From: Blepharisma japonicum | Taxonomy: Eukaryota > Ciliophora > Heterotrichea > Heterotrichida > Blepharismidae | Length of the DNA stretch: 64,000 nt | Assembly: GCA_949751835.1 (NCBI GenBank) | Contig: CATKHK010000032.1 | Span: 124,001-188,000 of the forward strand | Direction of reading: 5' to 3' | In this document: in pieces, positions 1 through 10,597 of the stretch | Numbering within the stretch: position 1 is the stretch's first letter | How the letters are laid out: every line of letters begins with the position of its first letter | Notes under the pieces: generated by a model | The model's input: the letters and a program-made list of their open reading frames with translations, nothing else | The model's database searches: none | What the model was told of the DNA's origin: nothing | Program-made: the position numbers and the translations under genes

Positions 1-651
1 ATATAACTGCTCTATAGCTTTTTCATAACTTTTACAATCAAAAATGGCAGCCGTATCAGGCATAGCTTTTTTAATACTAAGTCGGGTTTCACCATCCAAA
101 TTTGAAGTTTCTAAAAAGCATATATTTTCAGGATCACTTGTAGCTAATAGTAGCAAGTCAGCTGGGACTTCCTCCTCATTTTTAACAATTATGATGTGCC
201 CTACCCTGACCTGCATCCATTTCTCTCTAAAAAATTCCCCTCTTTCTTCACTCCATACAAGAATATCTTTAGTATTTACATGGGAGTCGCTTCTCCTTTT
301 CAAAAAGTCTGCTAAGGCGTCATGCATTAAGGTCAGGATCAAAACAATTACAAAAATAGCTGTTGTTGACAAGCTGACATATGGGGATAAATCATACGGA
401 ATATATTGAAAAAGGGTAATTATTAGGTATCAGATATTACCAAGTCTCTGAAATTGCTCAAATAAATTCATTTGAAAAAGAGTCAGATAGGTATACTTGT
501 TTGTACTTATTTTATTATCAGGAAACACATTATTTTTATACCCTTGGCCACGGTAAATTTCAATTTCTCGCATATGAGCCTTGGAAGTATCTTTTTTAAA
601 TGTTGTAGTGCCTGGCTTGTAAGTATAATTTGCACTCAATGGAGAAGTCAT
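1..651 (-). CDS. P4-type phospholipid-transporting ATPase, N-terminal part (runs off left edge)
   Basis: This is the first 217 residues of a P4-ATPase flippase, the family that moves phospholipids to the cytosolic leaflet. Near residues 47-70 it has the P4 signature KYTYLTLFQMNLFEQFQR. Then comes the first membrane hairpin (GNIWYLI..., where W is TGA), the MHDALADFLKRRSDSHVN stretch typical of the loop after M2, and the actuator-domain motif NLDGET. The catalytic DKTGT and nucleotide-binding parts lie outside the window. The start is the ATG at 649-651. No intron is needed in this part. It is head-to-head with the small gene at 750, 98 bp away, so the two may share a promoter region. The family call is firm; the subclass cannot be told from this part. 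Confidence 0.9.
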
Positions 652-749
652 AAATCTATTATAAAATATTAATCAATGGAATCAATGCATATTTTGTATT
701 TTTTTGCTAAGAGTAGCTTATTATTTCTGAATGATCGAATAAATATTTT

Positions 750-1211
750 ATGAAATCAATAGCAGGGATTTTTGAATCGTCATTAGACAATTTTGAAAGA
801 GAAAAACCTATATGCAACACGCCTTTAAAGGTGGAAATGAAACCAAGTCCAATAAGAATAAATAAATTTGAATTGCTTAAAGCAGATAAAAATTTCTTGA
901 ATTCTAAGAGATCGTTAAGAGCTGCAACCGAAAGAATACCAGCAATGACTCAGAGAAGCAAAAGCGTTAACCGATTAAATGTAAGAGATATTGATATAAT
1001 TGACATCCCCAGATCTGAGACGGAGAAATATTATTTGTCTGTAATATCAGCTTTAAATACCGACATTCACAGACTTAATTATATCCTCGAAGCCAAAGTA
1101 AGCCATATTCAGGACAAAGAAGTCGAAATTTTAAAAGAGCAAGGCAAAATCCAGCAAAGCCGATATAACGAGTTATTGCAAGAACTTGCGAATAAAGTAT
1201 CCTCTATATAG
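750..1211 (+). CDS. Unknown 153-residue protein with C-terminal coiled coil
   Basis: I do not recognise this protein. The open frame runs from ATG at 750 to TAG at 1209-1211. The N-terminal two thirds are basic and polar with many Ser, Arg and Lys (for example SKRSLRAATERIP). The last 50 residues (from SETEKYYLSVISALNTDI) look helical and coiled-coil forming. There is no signal peptide or membrane segment. It diverges from the P4-ATPase gene and lies 88 bp before the NDUFB7-like gene. Codon use matches neighbouring genes, so I consider it real, but no function is proposed. Confidence 0.65.
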   Translation: MKSIAGIFESSLDNFEREKPICNTPLKVEMKPSPIRINKFELLKADKNFLNSKRSLRAATERIPAMTQRSKSVNRLNVRDIDIIDIPRSETEKYYLSVISALNTDIHRLNYILEAKVSHIQDKEVEILKEQGKIQQSRYNELLQELANKVSSI

Positions 1212-1299
1212 AATACAGAAATCACAAGTTTACTCTCTACAAAATTCCCGAAAATAGATAAAAAATAAGTCTTGCTATAAGAAAAATGTAATAATTAAT

Positions 1300-1563
1300 A
1301 TGGAACGTGACTATTTTCCTATTTCAGACAAAGAAAAAGAAGAATTAGATAGACTGGAAATAAGTTATAGGTGGAGAGATAGCTGCTTGCCACAGAAAAA
1401 AGAAGAAAAATTATGTAAAATGCAGCACAAATATTTTTGGTTTTATTATTGCAAAGAACAGATTAATGCGTGAAAGAATTGTGAAGCAGATAGAGAAAGA
1501 GAAATAATGAAGACCCAAAATTTCAGTCTTCCGCCAATTGAAAAGAGAAAATTATTTAATTAG
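1300..1563 (+). CDS. Twin CX9C protein, NDUFB7-like mitochondrial complex I subunit
   Basis: This 87-residue protein runs from ATG at 1300 to TAG at 1561-1563, and reading TGA as Trp is required (NAWKNCE). It has two perfect CX9C motifs: C-LPQKKEEKL-C and C-KEQINAWKN-C, the CHCH fold of intermembrane-space proteins oxidised by Mia40. The run RDSC...CKEQINAWKNCEADRERE, followed by a charged tail, matches the layout of NDUFB7 (B18), where an acidic-aromatic helix precedes CKQERHDWDYCEHRD. As expected for this class, there is no N-terminal presequence. The twin CX9C call is strong; the choice of NDUFB7 over another CHCH protein is an inference from the second helix. Confidence 0.75.
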
Positions 1564-2037
1564 TGATTAATTTACTACAAAATTCTTAGGATATTGAATT
1601 TACTTAAGGGAATTAATAATTGATTGTTTATTTTAATCATTTCTGTTTTTAATTATATTCTTTGTACAGAATATTTCAAATTTCAAAAAATTGAAAGATA
1701 CTTTCTATATTTCTTATCATTCACACTATTTCATAAAATTTTACAAGAAGTCCTCATTTATGCGAAAAGCTTAAAATGCAAAATCCATATTGCATATATG
1801 ATTCTTAGATTTTATCTATCAAAAGGAATTATAGTATCATAAAATCCGTCTTTAATACTTAAGTCTTATATCAGAAATATAATTTCGCAAATTCTTAAAT
1901 AAAATTTAAATATCATTATTTTCTTCTCCCTTTATCAGGCAATTCTAATCATCATTTCTTCACAATCCCTAGCTTCCCCGCATCTTCTTTGTCAATAATA
2001 TTTACCTCATGTTTTCTTTCATTTCATATAAGTAATT
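1564..2037. other. Spacer with no supported gene
   Basis: This AT-rich stretch of about 470 bases contains one 72-codon frame (1624-1842) that begins with TTG and has a biased F/I/K/Y composition, which I take as chance. The pyrimidine-rich run at 1918-2030 just before the kinase gene is probably its 5' flank. I see no RNA gene or repeat. Confidence 0.5.
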
Positions 2038-4767
2038 ATGGAACCTCAACTAAATATCCAAGGAAGGGCATTTAAATTAGAACAACAGCTTTCCAATGAA
2101 GAATTTGTAGCTCAAGACAAAAATTCAGGCCTGAAATACTTGCTAAAATATATTAAATCCCCGAGCCCTCAAAGAATCAAGCTTCTCAAGAACGAAATTC
2201 GAATCCTCCGAGAACTAAATCCCCACCCAAGCATCATTACTTTGCACTCTGCAAAGGAATCTGAAGGCTCCTATTTATTTCTATATGAGCATTGTGAGGG
2301 CGGCTCCTTACAAAACAAAACAGTCCAAGATCCTTTAAAAGCATTATCTCAAATTTCCTTAGCGCTCCAGCATATGCATCAAAGAAGCATCCCAATAATC
2401 CACAGAAATATAACACCTTATAATATTTTATGTCAAGGTGATGAGTATAAGGTAACTGGCATGGAATCTGCATCAGAGCAATACACAAGTTTGACTGATT
2501 TAGATTTATTTAATAGGGACACTGAGCTACTACAAATCAGTGATCTCAAATGAAGAGCGCCAGAGCTGATAGACCCAAACCCTCATTACATTATTGACAA
2601 TAAAACAGATATATGAGGACTAGGGATGGTATTTTATTACATGTTATTTGGAATTTCTCCATTTCCTGACCTGAAATCGCAACAAGAAGGAGTGTGAACA
2701 ACGCCTCGAGAAGTAAGTTGAAAAATAAGAGAACTGCTACAAGTCATGTTGAACCCAAATCCACTAAAAAGAGCTGATATTTATTCTGTTTTAACTAAGT
2801 TAGACGAGCATAATCCTAACCAAGACTCTCACTCCTGCTCAATATCCTGCTTTCCGAAAATTTCTCCATTTTCAAGATTAAAATCAAAAAAATCCACCCA
2901 AGGCCTAATACAAAATGCATGCTCAAATAATTCTTTACCACTAAAAGAAATCTTTTCAAAAAAGCTAGTGGCAAAGGTCTGGGCAAAGCCAAAAAAAATT
3001 AATAAATTTTATGCAGAAATGCTAAGGCTTCAAGGACTTGATAACCCTCAAGTAAGGTTAAAAGCATTAACATTGCTTTTAATTTACTTACAAGAAGGGC
3101 CATTATATGTATATCAAATCACACCTGGCGCCCTAGAAGTTTTGCATTATATAGAGTCTTATTGTTCTGTAAGGCCAGGCCATCCACTTAAATCAGATTT
3201 TTTTAGAAGGGTCACAAATTCATTTGCTGCAGCCATAAAGCAAAAATATTACGTTACCAAGTCTAATATTGGCAGCTTTAACGGACGATTTGTGGTAAAT
3301 CATGAAAATGGGCAATTTAATAGCCAAGTTGATATGCTGCTTATTGATGATTTACTGTTTTATTGGCAATCCTTAATAAAAATTCACGAAATGCTTGCGA
3401 CTGGTTCACATCTTGAAGCTATCTGTAAATCAATCAGAATTTTGCTTATAAATGAGCAGCAAAAGCTATTAGAAATAATAAGCCCTTGCATAAAAAAATT
3501 ATCACTATCTTCTCAAAACAACGATTTATCTAGAGAGTTCAATAAAGCCTACTTTAAAGCTAAAACTTTATTTGAAATTGACAACACTGAGATCCCTTTA
3601 AACCCTATCCCTACCTCAGAAATCCCTGAAATCTTAATAGACGACCCTATTTATGAATCTTCTAAAAGCAATGTTCCAATCGGAGAAATCCGCCGGCAGT
3701 CTCAAAATTCTCCATCCTCAAGCTCTTCAAGTTCTGACTCCTCAGAGGAAGATTTTCAGCTTGACCAGCAGCCTCTTCCAAGGTTTTCTTCAGTCCAGTT
3801 GCAGCCAGCTATAATAGAAACTCATTATTCTACTGCCAGATGTGAGCATTTAACAACAGTCCATGACTATGATTTAATTGATTTATCCCAAGATCGTATA
3901 GAAAAATTCACCAACCATCTTAATGAGCAATACAATTCTTGGCTAATTGACATAAAAAATGTCAGGTGTATGAGACAAATAGGCAATGGCAGCAGTAGTG
4001 AGGTCTGGCTTGGTCTTTATCAGAAAACCTTTGTGGCTGTGAAAAAGCTGAAACATGCAGAAAAACAAAGCATAAAAGAATTCGGAAGAGAGGTGAGCTT
4101 GCTAATAAAGCTGAGACACCCAAATTTAGTACTTTTTATGGGAGCTTATATAGGAGAAGACCAGCTTTGTGTGTTGACTGAGTATTGTCAGGGAGGGGAT
4201 TTATTTCAACTTCTGCATAAACGGAAAGATATTTTTATTTCGTGGGAGCAGAAACTTAAAATTTGTCATGATGTCGCGGTTGGGATGAATTATTTGCATT
4301 CCAACAATTATATACACAGAGACTTAAAATCACTTAATTTGCTATTGGCATCTCCATTATTACGTCCTACTGATTCTGTGACTGTAAAAATCAGTGACTT
4401 TGGGCTATCCAAAGAGTTCAAGTTTAACGGGTTTATGACAGGACAGCTAGGAACTTGCCATTGGATGGCTCCAGAAGTGCTAAGTTCTTCAGATTACTCT
4501 CTAAAGGCTGACATTTATTCATACGCAATTGTAATGTATGAGATCATTACAAGAGAAATTCCTTATAAAGGACTATCACATGATACAATAAAAGAAAAAG
4601 TGTTAGGACAGCATCAAAGACCTGACATGTCATTAATACCACCAAGCTGCCCGAAAGCACTGGAAAAACTAATGGCAATGTGCTGGAGATCTGACCCGAA
4701 TAAAAGACCTCATTTTTCAGTCATCGTGGATATACTCAACTCAATAGAACTGCCTAAATCTCAATAA
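2038..4767 (+). CDS. Two-kinase protein: NAK/AAK1-like pseudokinase, ANTH-like middle, TKL-type active kinase
   Basis: A single 909-residue frame appears once TGA is read as Trp (2551-2553 is the W of KWRAPELID). Residues about 8-255 form an AAK1/GAK-type (NAK) kinase domain: HPSIITL, YEHCEGGSL, MHQRSIPIIHRN, WRAPELID, DIWGLGMVFYYMLFG. The catalytic Asp of HRD is Asn and DFG is replaced by TGM, so it is a likely pseudokinase. Residues about 304-497 are helical, with RLKALTLLLIYLQEGP resembling the ANTH/ENTH signature. After a Ser/Glu-rich linker (about 560-600), residues about 638-905 form a complete TKL/Raf-like kinase: VAVKKLK, HRDLKSLN, SDFG, MAPEVL. NAK kinases act in clathrin coats, so a membrane-traffic role is inferred. 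The ANTH assignment is the weakest part. Confidence 0.85.
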
Positions 4768-4792
4768 TGTAACTATAAATAAATTTATTAAA

Positions 4793-5224
4793 ATGATTAT
4801 TTATGATTTTTACATTTTCAACAACATAGGAAACTGCTTATTTTATATAGAACTCAAAGGACAGAGGTCAGAAAACAAAAGAGAAAACAAGCAAAAACTT
4901 ATGTTTGGGCTTATATACACCCTGAAGTCCTTTTGCCGCAAATTTTCCCCAGAGCCTATATCTGTGAGTCCATTTACAAGCTATGTGACCGATTCTTATA
5001 AGCTGCATATATTAGAAACACACAGTGGCCTGAATTTTATTATGATTACTGATACAAATGCTCCTGACCAAACTAGCTGTCTAAGCTATATCTACTCAAA
5101 CTTATTTTCCCCATTTGTCCTGAGGAATCCATTTTACGAGCCTAAAAAGCCTATTTCTTCAGCAGTTTTCAGACAAAAATTACTAGAGCATTTCGATACC
5201 TTAGACAGTTCAAGAAAAGCATAA
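4793..5224 (+). CDS. BET5: TRAPP complex subunit TRAPPC1/Bet5
   Basis: This 143-residue longin-fold subunit belongs to the TRAPP tethering complex and GEF for Rab1/Ypt1, which acts in ER-to-Golgi traffic. The family pattern is followed along the whole length: MIIYDFYIFNNIGNCLFY at the start, KLMFGLIYTLKSFCRKFSP, SYVTDSYKLHILETHSGLNF, and a C-terminal IYSNLFSPFVLRNPF block. The length matches Bet5/TRAPPC1 (about 145-160). The gene starts 25 bp after the stop of the two-kinase gene on the same strand, and its own ATG at 4793 is the expected family start. It has no introns. Confidence 0.92.
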   Translation: MIIYDFYIFNNIGNCLFYIELKGQRSENKRENKQKLMFGLIYTLKSFCRKFSPEPISVSPFTSYVTDSYKLHILETHSGLNFIMITDTNAPDQTSCLSYIYSNLFSPFVLRNPFYEPKKPISSAVFRQKLLEHFDTLDSSRKA

Positions 5225-5283
5225 GAATAAAATAATTATTTATTAAAAATTAATATTTTACACAGATTTATTAGAAAGAACTT

Positions 5284-7195
5284 TTAGTTAGTGCTTCCTT
5301 CTGTAGCAAATGCTGGATAAGTGTTCTGGACATTTTCCCAGGTCATTTGGCTAAATACTAATTTTTGTATAACTTTACCGACATGTTCAACAGGCATCCT
5401 TACCTGAGTCATGCTTAAAGTTTCTCTAAGAGTTACTGTATGGTCGCTAACCGTTTGAAAATCAACTGTGACTGCAAAAGGAATCCCAATTTCATCACAT
5501 CTAGCGTATTTCTTCCCTATTGTAGTTGAGGAATCATCGACTTCACATGACAACCTCTTCCTTTTGATGACTTCTTTTAGCTGGTCTACAAATGGGTCGA
5601 ATTCAGGGTTCTTTGAGAGAGGAAGAACACAACATTTTACAGGGGCAATGATGGGAGGAATATATAAGTAGCTTCTAGCCTCTTTTACGTTGGTTCTCTC
5701 TCTGAAGGCGTGTTCCAAAATGGAATAAATAATTCTTCCAATCCCAAATGAAGGCTCAATTACAGATGGATAAAAGGTTTCTTGTGACACTGACTTTTGA
5801 GTGACTTCTGGCTTGATCATATCCCTTGTCAATTTAAAGGATTCTTCTCCTATTTTTAGCTCATATTCGCCTTGCTCTTCTATAGCATGTTTAATGCTTG
5901 CTTTTTCCAACTCAGAAAGCTCTTGGAATTTTGCCAAAATTAATTGATTTTTTGCTTTAAAAGCACCACCCATCACCCCTTTATTAGGCTTCATATCAAT
6001 ATAATCCACGATTCTTGGCTGTGGATAAGTTTCAGCTGCCAAAAGATTTTTTTTTGATTTTTCTGCATGCTTAGTCAAATCATAGCAGCTTCTATCTGCA
6101 TGGCCAACAACTTCGACCCACCCTATTGATAAGAGGATTTCAGCATCCCAACAGTCAGACGAATAATGGGCCATTTCATCTTTCATATGCTGTCTAAATC
6201 TGATACCTTCTGCCCTAATTCCACAAGCTCTTAAGAATAAATAAGTTCTGGCCATGAAATATGCTAAAGTCTGGTTATTGATGATTTTTCTTGTCACAGC
6301 TTCTTCTAATGTGATATAAATAGGTGGCGCCTGCAATTCTTGCTGTTCTTGCCCGAATAGAGGTATGACCATTGCCCCAACATTTTGGAACTTCGGGTGA
6401 TCTTTGTTGCTTGGATTTACAAAGTACTCGATTTCTGCCATCGTAAATTCCCTCACCCTCAAAAGCCCATCTCTCGGTGAAATTTCATTCCTAAACCCAA
6501 GTCCGATCTGTGCTACTGCAAACGGGAGTTTATTCCTATTATAGTCATATAAGTTCTTAAAATTCACAAAAATCCCTTGTGCTGTTTCTGGCCTTAAAAA
6601 CCCTTTTTGTCTCCCAGAAGGTCCAATCATAGTCCCAAACATCAAATTAAACGGTTTAGGATACGACAGTGGCCTACCACTCCCTGGACATTTAATTCCA
6701 AATCTATTGAAAATTTCATGCAACTGTTCTTCCTTATACGTGTCAGCTAAAGATTTTATTTTTCTGCATTCTTCTTTGACCTCTTCTGTGGTGTCTTTAT
6801 TATTGATGAGTTCCTTCATGCTTTCTACTAGCAGCTTGTCAGCTCTCCAACACCTGTCGTCTTCTTCATCTTTAACCATAAAATCTGTGAACTTCGCTAC
6901 ATGTCCTGAAGCCTCTAAAACGATTTCTGGAGTCAAATTGGTCCCAGCCAGCTCTAACATGTCTTCTTCTAGTATAAAATGCTGCCTCCAGAGGTCTTCT
7001 ACCTCGCGTTTAAGGGCACATCCGGGTGGGCCATAATCATAGAGACCGCTGATTCCACCATAAATTTCAAAGGAAGGCCTAAAAAAGAACCTTCGACGTA
7101 ACAGATCTTCAATAACTGGTCTATGGGAGGACAAGAATGACTCAAGCTCACCTTCTTTCTATAATAGAACTTACCAGTTCTTCTTGACTGTTCAT
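5284..7195 (-). CDS. GARS: Glycyl-tRNA synthetase (class II, eukaryotic type)
   Basis: This enzyme charges tRNA-Gly in the cytosol and, in many eukaryotes, in mitochondria. The reading is exon 1 at 7175-7195 (MNSQEEL), a 16-nt intron at 7159-7174 (GTAAGT...TAG), and exon 2 at 5284-7158, giving 631 residues. Class II motifs are present: motif 2 FRNEISPRDGLLRVREFT and motif 3 PSFGIGRIIYSILEHAF. The N-terminal RRRFFFRPSFEIYGG and GLYDYGPPG are typical of the dimeric eukaryotic/archaeal enzyme, and the C-terminal anticodon-binding domain begins near PPIIAPVKC. No WHEP domain or clear presequence is seen. It lies 74 bp downstream of TAF10 on the same strand. Confidence 0.96.
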
Positions 7196-7269
7196 TTTAT
7201 AAAGCCCACAGAAAGAGGGGAATTTTTGCATGGCTTTACGGATTAGCATATGTTTATTATAATAGAGTA

Positions 7270-7608
7270 TTATTGGTTACCTAAAGGTTTGTCAGCATAG
7301 TACAGGGGCTTTTCTACTTTGACACCCATTGTTTCTAATGCACCGGCTAAGTCAGGCATCGTAAGGCAGAGTCTTTGGTCTTTGTTTTTGGAGCTTAGAG
7401 AGGTGACAGGCTTGCCGGGGATGATGTCGAGGACTTCGTTGAGAGTTTCTGTAAGGAATTGTTGGACTGCAGCTGCAACGAGCTTGCTACATGTGGGATC
7501 TGGAGAGTAGAAGCCTTTGGTTTCGAGAATTTTGGAAACGTACTCAGGAGGTATCACTAAGGCACTTTTGCTAAGAAGCTCTAAAAACTCTGAATTTGGG
7601 ATGTCCAT
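7270..7608 (-). CDS. TAF10: TFIID/SAGA subunit TAF10
   Basis: This 112-residue histone-fold protein is the TAF10 subunit shared by TFIID and SAGA. The layout fits TAF10: a short lead (FLELLSKSALVIPPEYVSK), then the histone fold (GFYSPDPTCSKLVAAAVQQF, LTETLNEVL), a basic loop (SKNKDQRLCLTMPDLAGAL), and the ending MGVKVEKPLYYAD, which corresponds to the human ending YGINVKKPHYFT. The ATG at 7606-7608 is used. It lacks the long N-terminal extension of metazoan TAF10. The head-on neighbour upstream is the PNP spacer. Confidence 0.9.
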   Translation of the reverse strand: MDIPNSEFLELLSKSALVIPPEYVSKILETKGFYSPDPTCSKLVAAAVQQFLTETLNEVLDIIPGKPVTSLSSKNKDQRLCLTMPDLAGALETMGVKVEKPLYYADKPLGNQ

Positions 7609-7872
7609 TATTCTTCAGAAAATTACAAATTACTAAAAACGATACACAATGGGCCTAATTATAAGCAATTAATAATATTAATTTTTGATGTTCTTTGAGG
7701 AAATCAGTTATTACAAATAAAATTTGCTGAGATATATGTAAGTTCCTCTTAACAAGATTCCGAAAACTGCGAGATAGCAGATCTCAAGATATTCTATGAG
7801 TCAAGTAATGAATTTTTCAATAGATAGGTAGTGATGAACAATCTAACTAGATTATTAACAGCAAGGAGAAAG

Positions 7873-7960
7873 GATCGCATTAAGAGGTAGAATTACTGAT
7901 ATCTATTTACGAATTAAAAACTTGTGAGGGATTCTCTCCATGGTATTCCTTATCTCCCAG
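7873..7960 (+). pseudogene. Relic of a PNP 5' exon segment
   Basis: About 88 bases here align nearly gap-free with the start of the intact PNP gene (about 8256-8355). Shared blocks include AATTACTGA, TATTTACGAATT, AAAACTT, AGGGATTC and ATTCCTTATCT, and I judge roughly three quarters of positions identical by eye. The copy is not open: its equivalent of the PNP frame has stops, and similarity fades on both sides. It lies about 390 bases upstream of its parent on the same strand, suggesting a partial tandem duplication that decayed. Confidence 0.75.
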
Positions 7961-8159
7961 GCTTAACTAATTTTAATTACATATTACTTTGCTTCACTTT
8001 TAAATTGAATTTGATATCATTAAAGCTCCTTTTCAATTAAAACCTAAAACCTTCCAATATTTTAAAAATATTTCTCTAAAAGCTCTCATTATATATATAA
8101 ATTCAAAAGTTTTGCAACTTCACAAAAAAAAACTAAAATTAGTTAATAATTATTTTAAT

Positions 8160-10580
8160 ATGGCTGACTCTTTTCCTTCCACAACCTCCCAGTTATATAA
8201 CGCTCTAAAAATTAGTTCCGAATATATTCTTCAGAGGTTGCCTAAAGCAGAAGTCTCGATCATATTAGGAAGCGGAATTACTGAATTTTATTTACGAATT
8301 GAAAACTTACAAGGGATTCCTTTCCACGATATTCCTTATCTTCCAGTCCCAACAGTATCAGGCCACAAAGGGACTTTATATCATGGCACAATCCATGGAA
8401 AACCGATTTTTTGTTGGGGTGGAAGACTTCATGGCTATGAAGGGTATAGTAATTTTCAGATTTCTTATATAGCCCATCTCAGTGCATTTTTAGGCTGCAA
8501 TACTTTGCTTATAACCAATGCTTCTGGCTGCTCAATGCAAGGTGTTAAGCCTGGAGATATTGTCCTTTTAAAAGACTATATAAAGCATTTTGGTAGAAAT
8601 CCTTTAGACACAGGTCTCCATAATCTTTTCACTGAGCCACATTCAAGCTTTTCATTTGACGAAGGTCTCAGAAAATATGCAATCCAAATAGCAAAAAGAT
8701 TGCCAAATATCACCGTCCATGAAGGAACCTACTTTTGGGTTAGAGGCCCATCGTTTGAAACACCTTATGAGGTGGAAAGTTACACAAGTTTAGGAGGAGA
8801 TTTGTATGGGATGAGCACTGTACCAGAAATTCTGGCTGGACAAGCTCATGGGATGAGAGTATTAACAGCAGCAGTCGTCACAAACTTGGCAGCAGGGCTC
8901 GTAAAGGATGAAATATTGACCCATGAGCTTGTAAAAGACACTATTGCGAGGGTGAAGAATGAAATTGAAGAATATTTTATGCAAATTTTGTCAGAGCTGC
9001 CACCATTTGAAGGAACTATTCAGACAGAATGGATAAATGACGTAATACCTAGAGTCTTACATCAAGGGAGAATTGAAATTACTGAAGAGCAGGTTAGGGT
9101 TGCAATAAGATGGCTACGGCAAATTAATGAAGGCAGGCCTAGCCCTTCTCTAGCTGTTGTTATCAACAGTAAACAAAAATTCAGCCTCTCAGAGCTCCGA
9201 AAGGTGTACTACTCAGAAATCCCTAACTTCCCTCAAGTTTCCTACGCATCCCGACAAGGCTATCTTCTCATTGGCAATTTAGCCTCTACAAACCTTATTT
9301 ATCTCATAAATTCAGACTATGAAGGACTAGAAACTTATGAATCTTATTTTTTAATAAAAACCTTAATAGGTTTTGGCATTACCCATTTACATTATATATT
9401 CCCAGTGCTAAATCTTGGTAAAAGTGGGATTGTAGGAGTTGACGACTATTTTAGTTTTCATATAAAAGGATGTGCAGAAGGGTCAAATAATGATGCTGTC
9501 AGGATTACTTCGATAGGAAATCATAGTGTCATGGTTTTTCCAGGGCCAACTTTGCCGACTGCTGCTGAACATGAGGTGGCGAGGAGGCTGAATTTTGATT
9601 TGGTCAGTATTGCGTCGACGTCTATATTGAGTGAAGCTAGTAATAATGGGCTGACACATTCTGCAAGCTGCTATAACTGCAACTTTAAGGAAGATTCGTT
9701 GACAAATTCTGAGGTTATACAAGCTTTGAGTTTAGGTTTGTTTAAAAATTCAAGTGAGCCGCTATTATGGTTTCCAAGCTTATATCATAGAGATGAATTT
9801 TCAACGTTTAACCATACTTTAGAATCTCCTCAGGACTTAGAACTTGTTGCAGCAGAAATAAAATCAGCTTTTTCTCCTCTAGCTACCATAGTAGTTTCAG
9901 ATACTCTAGGTGAAAGATTATTAGCCCATTTCCAAGTAACAAAATCCTACACTTTAGGTCCTTGGTTTCCTCAAACCTTGCATTTTACCTCAGAAAACCT
10001 TATGATAATTAAAGGATCCCCTATCCTTCGTCATGGTGACAAACACCACAAAATGCTTTTCCCTGCATTTTTATCAAATTTATTGAAAATTTCCAAAATT
10101 TTCATATTTGACGAAGTTTCAACCTGCAATGAGCATATTCAGCTTGGCAGCTGAATAAAAATTACCCATCAATGTGGACTTGTTTTCTTCAATCCACTAT
10201 TTGGTCCTAATATAAATCATTGGGGTGTTAGATTCCCTGACATGAGTGCTGCTTTTTCTTGGAATTTAGACTGGAAATCTGCATTATTGGCACATGGAAT
10301 TAATTGCGAGGAAGCAAGACTTGTATATACTGCAAGTGAAAGAGAAGCCCATGGGAGAGCTCTAGCTAAGGTCGGAAATATATTAGGTGCTGGAGTATTA
10401 GGAAAATCTGGGCAATATTCAGCAATTATAACTCAGCATAAACATTCTGAAGAAGAGCCAAGAAAAGTTTTGTATCTTGGATATGTTAGTTATGACCCAT
10501 TAAGAGACCAAAACGCAAGTCAACCATCAGATGAGCATTTTATCGCATTAAAAGAGTTAATAATAAATAATCTCAATTAG
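8160..10580 (+). CDS. Purine nucleoside phosphorylase with three tandem PNP-fold units
   Basis: This 806-residue frame starts at ATG 8160 and reads through TGA (Trp) near 10153. Unit 1 (about 1-285) is a complete trimeric-type PNP: LGSGIT phosphate loop, SGHKGTLYHG, GRLHGYEGYS (the His and Glu of human positions 86 and 89), NASGCS, GPSFETPYEVESY, LYGMSTVPE, and VVTNLAAG. Asn after Thr in VVTN favours 6-oxopurine nucleosides (PNP) over methylthioadenosine (MTAP). Unit 2 (about 300-560) keeps the fold but is eroded: GPTLPTAAEHEVARRL, SIASTSILSEASNNG. Unit 3 (about 590-806) retains NPLFGPNINHWGVRFPDMS but lacks the GRxHxYEGY site. One active and two structural units in one chain would mimic the usual homotrimer. 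Confidence 0.9.
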
Positions 10581-10597
10581 TTTATTTAATTTTAATT

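Noticed and set aside
44-409. Plus-strand open frame of 121 codons
   Set aside because: It lies antisense to the P4-ATPase, whose minus-strand frame carries family motifs such as NLDGET.
1624-1842. 72-codon plus frame
   Set aside because: TTG start, F/I/Y/K bias and no motif; likely chance in AT-rich spacer.
8112-8159. Upstream extension of the PNP frame
   Set aside because: It begins with TTG; the ATG at 8160 fits the family start.
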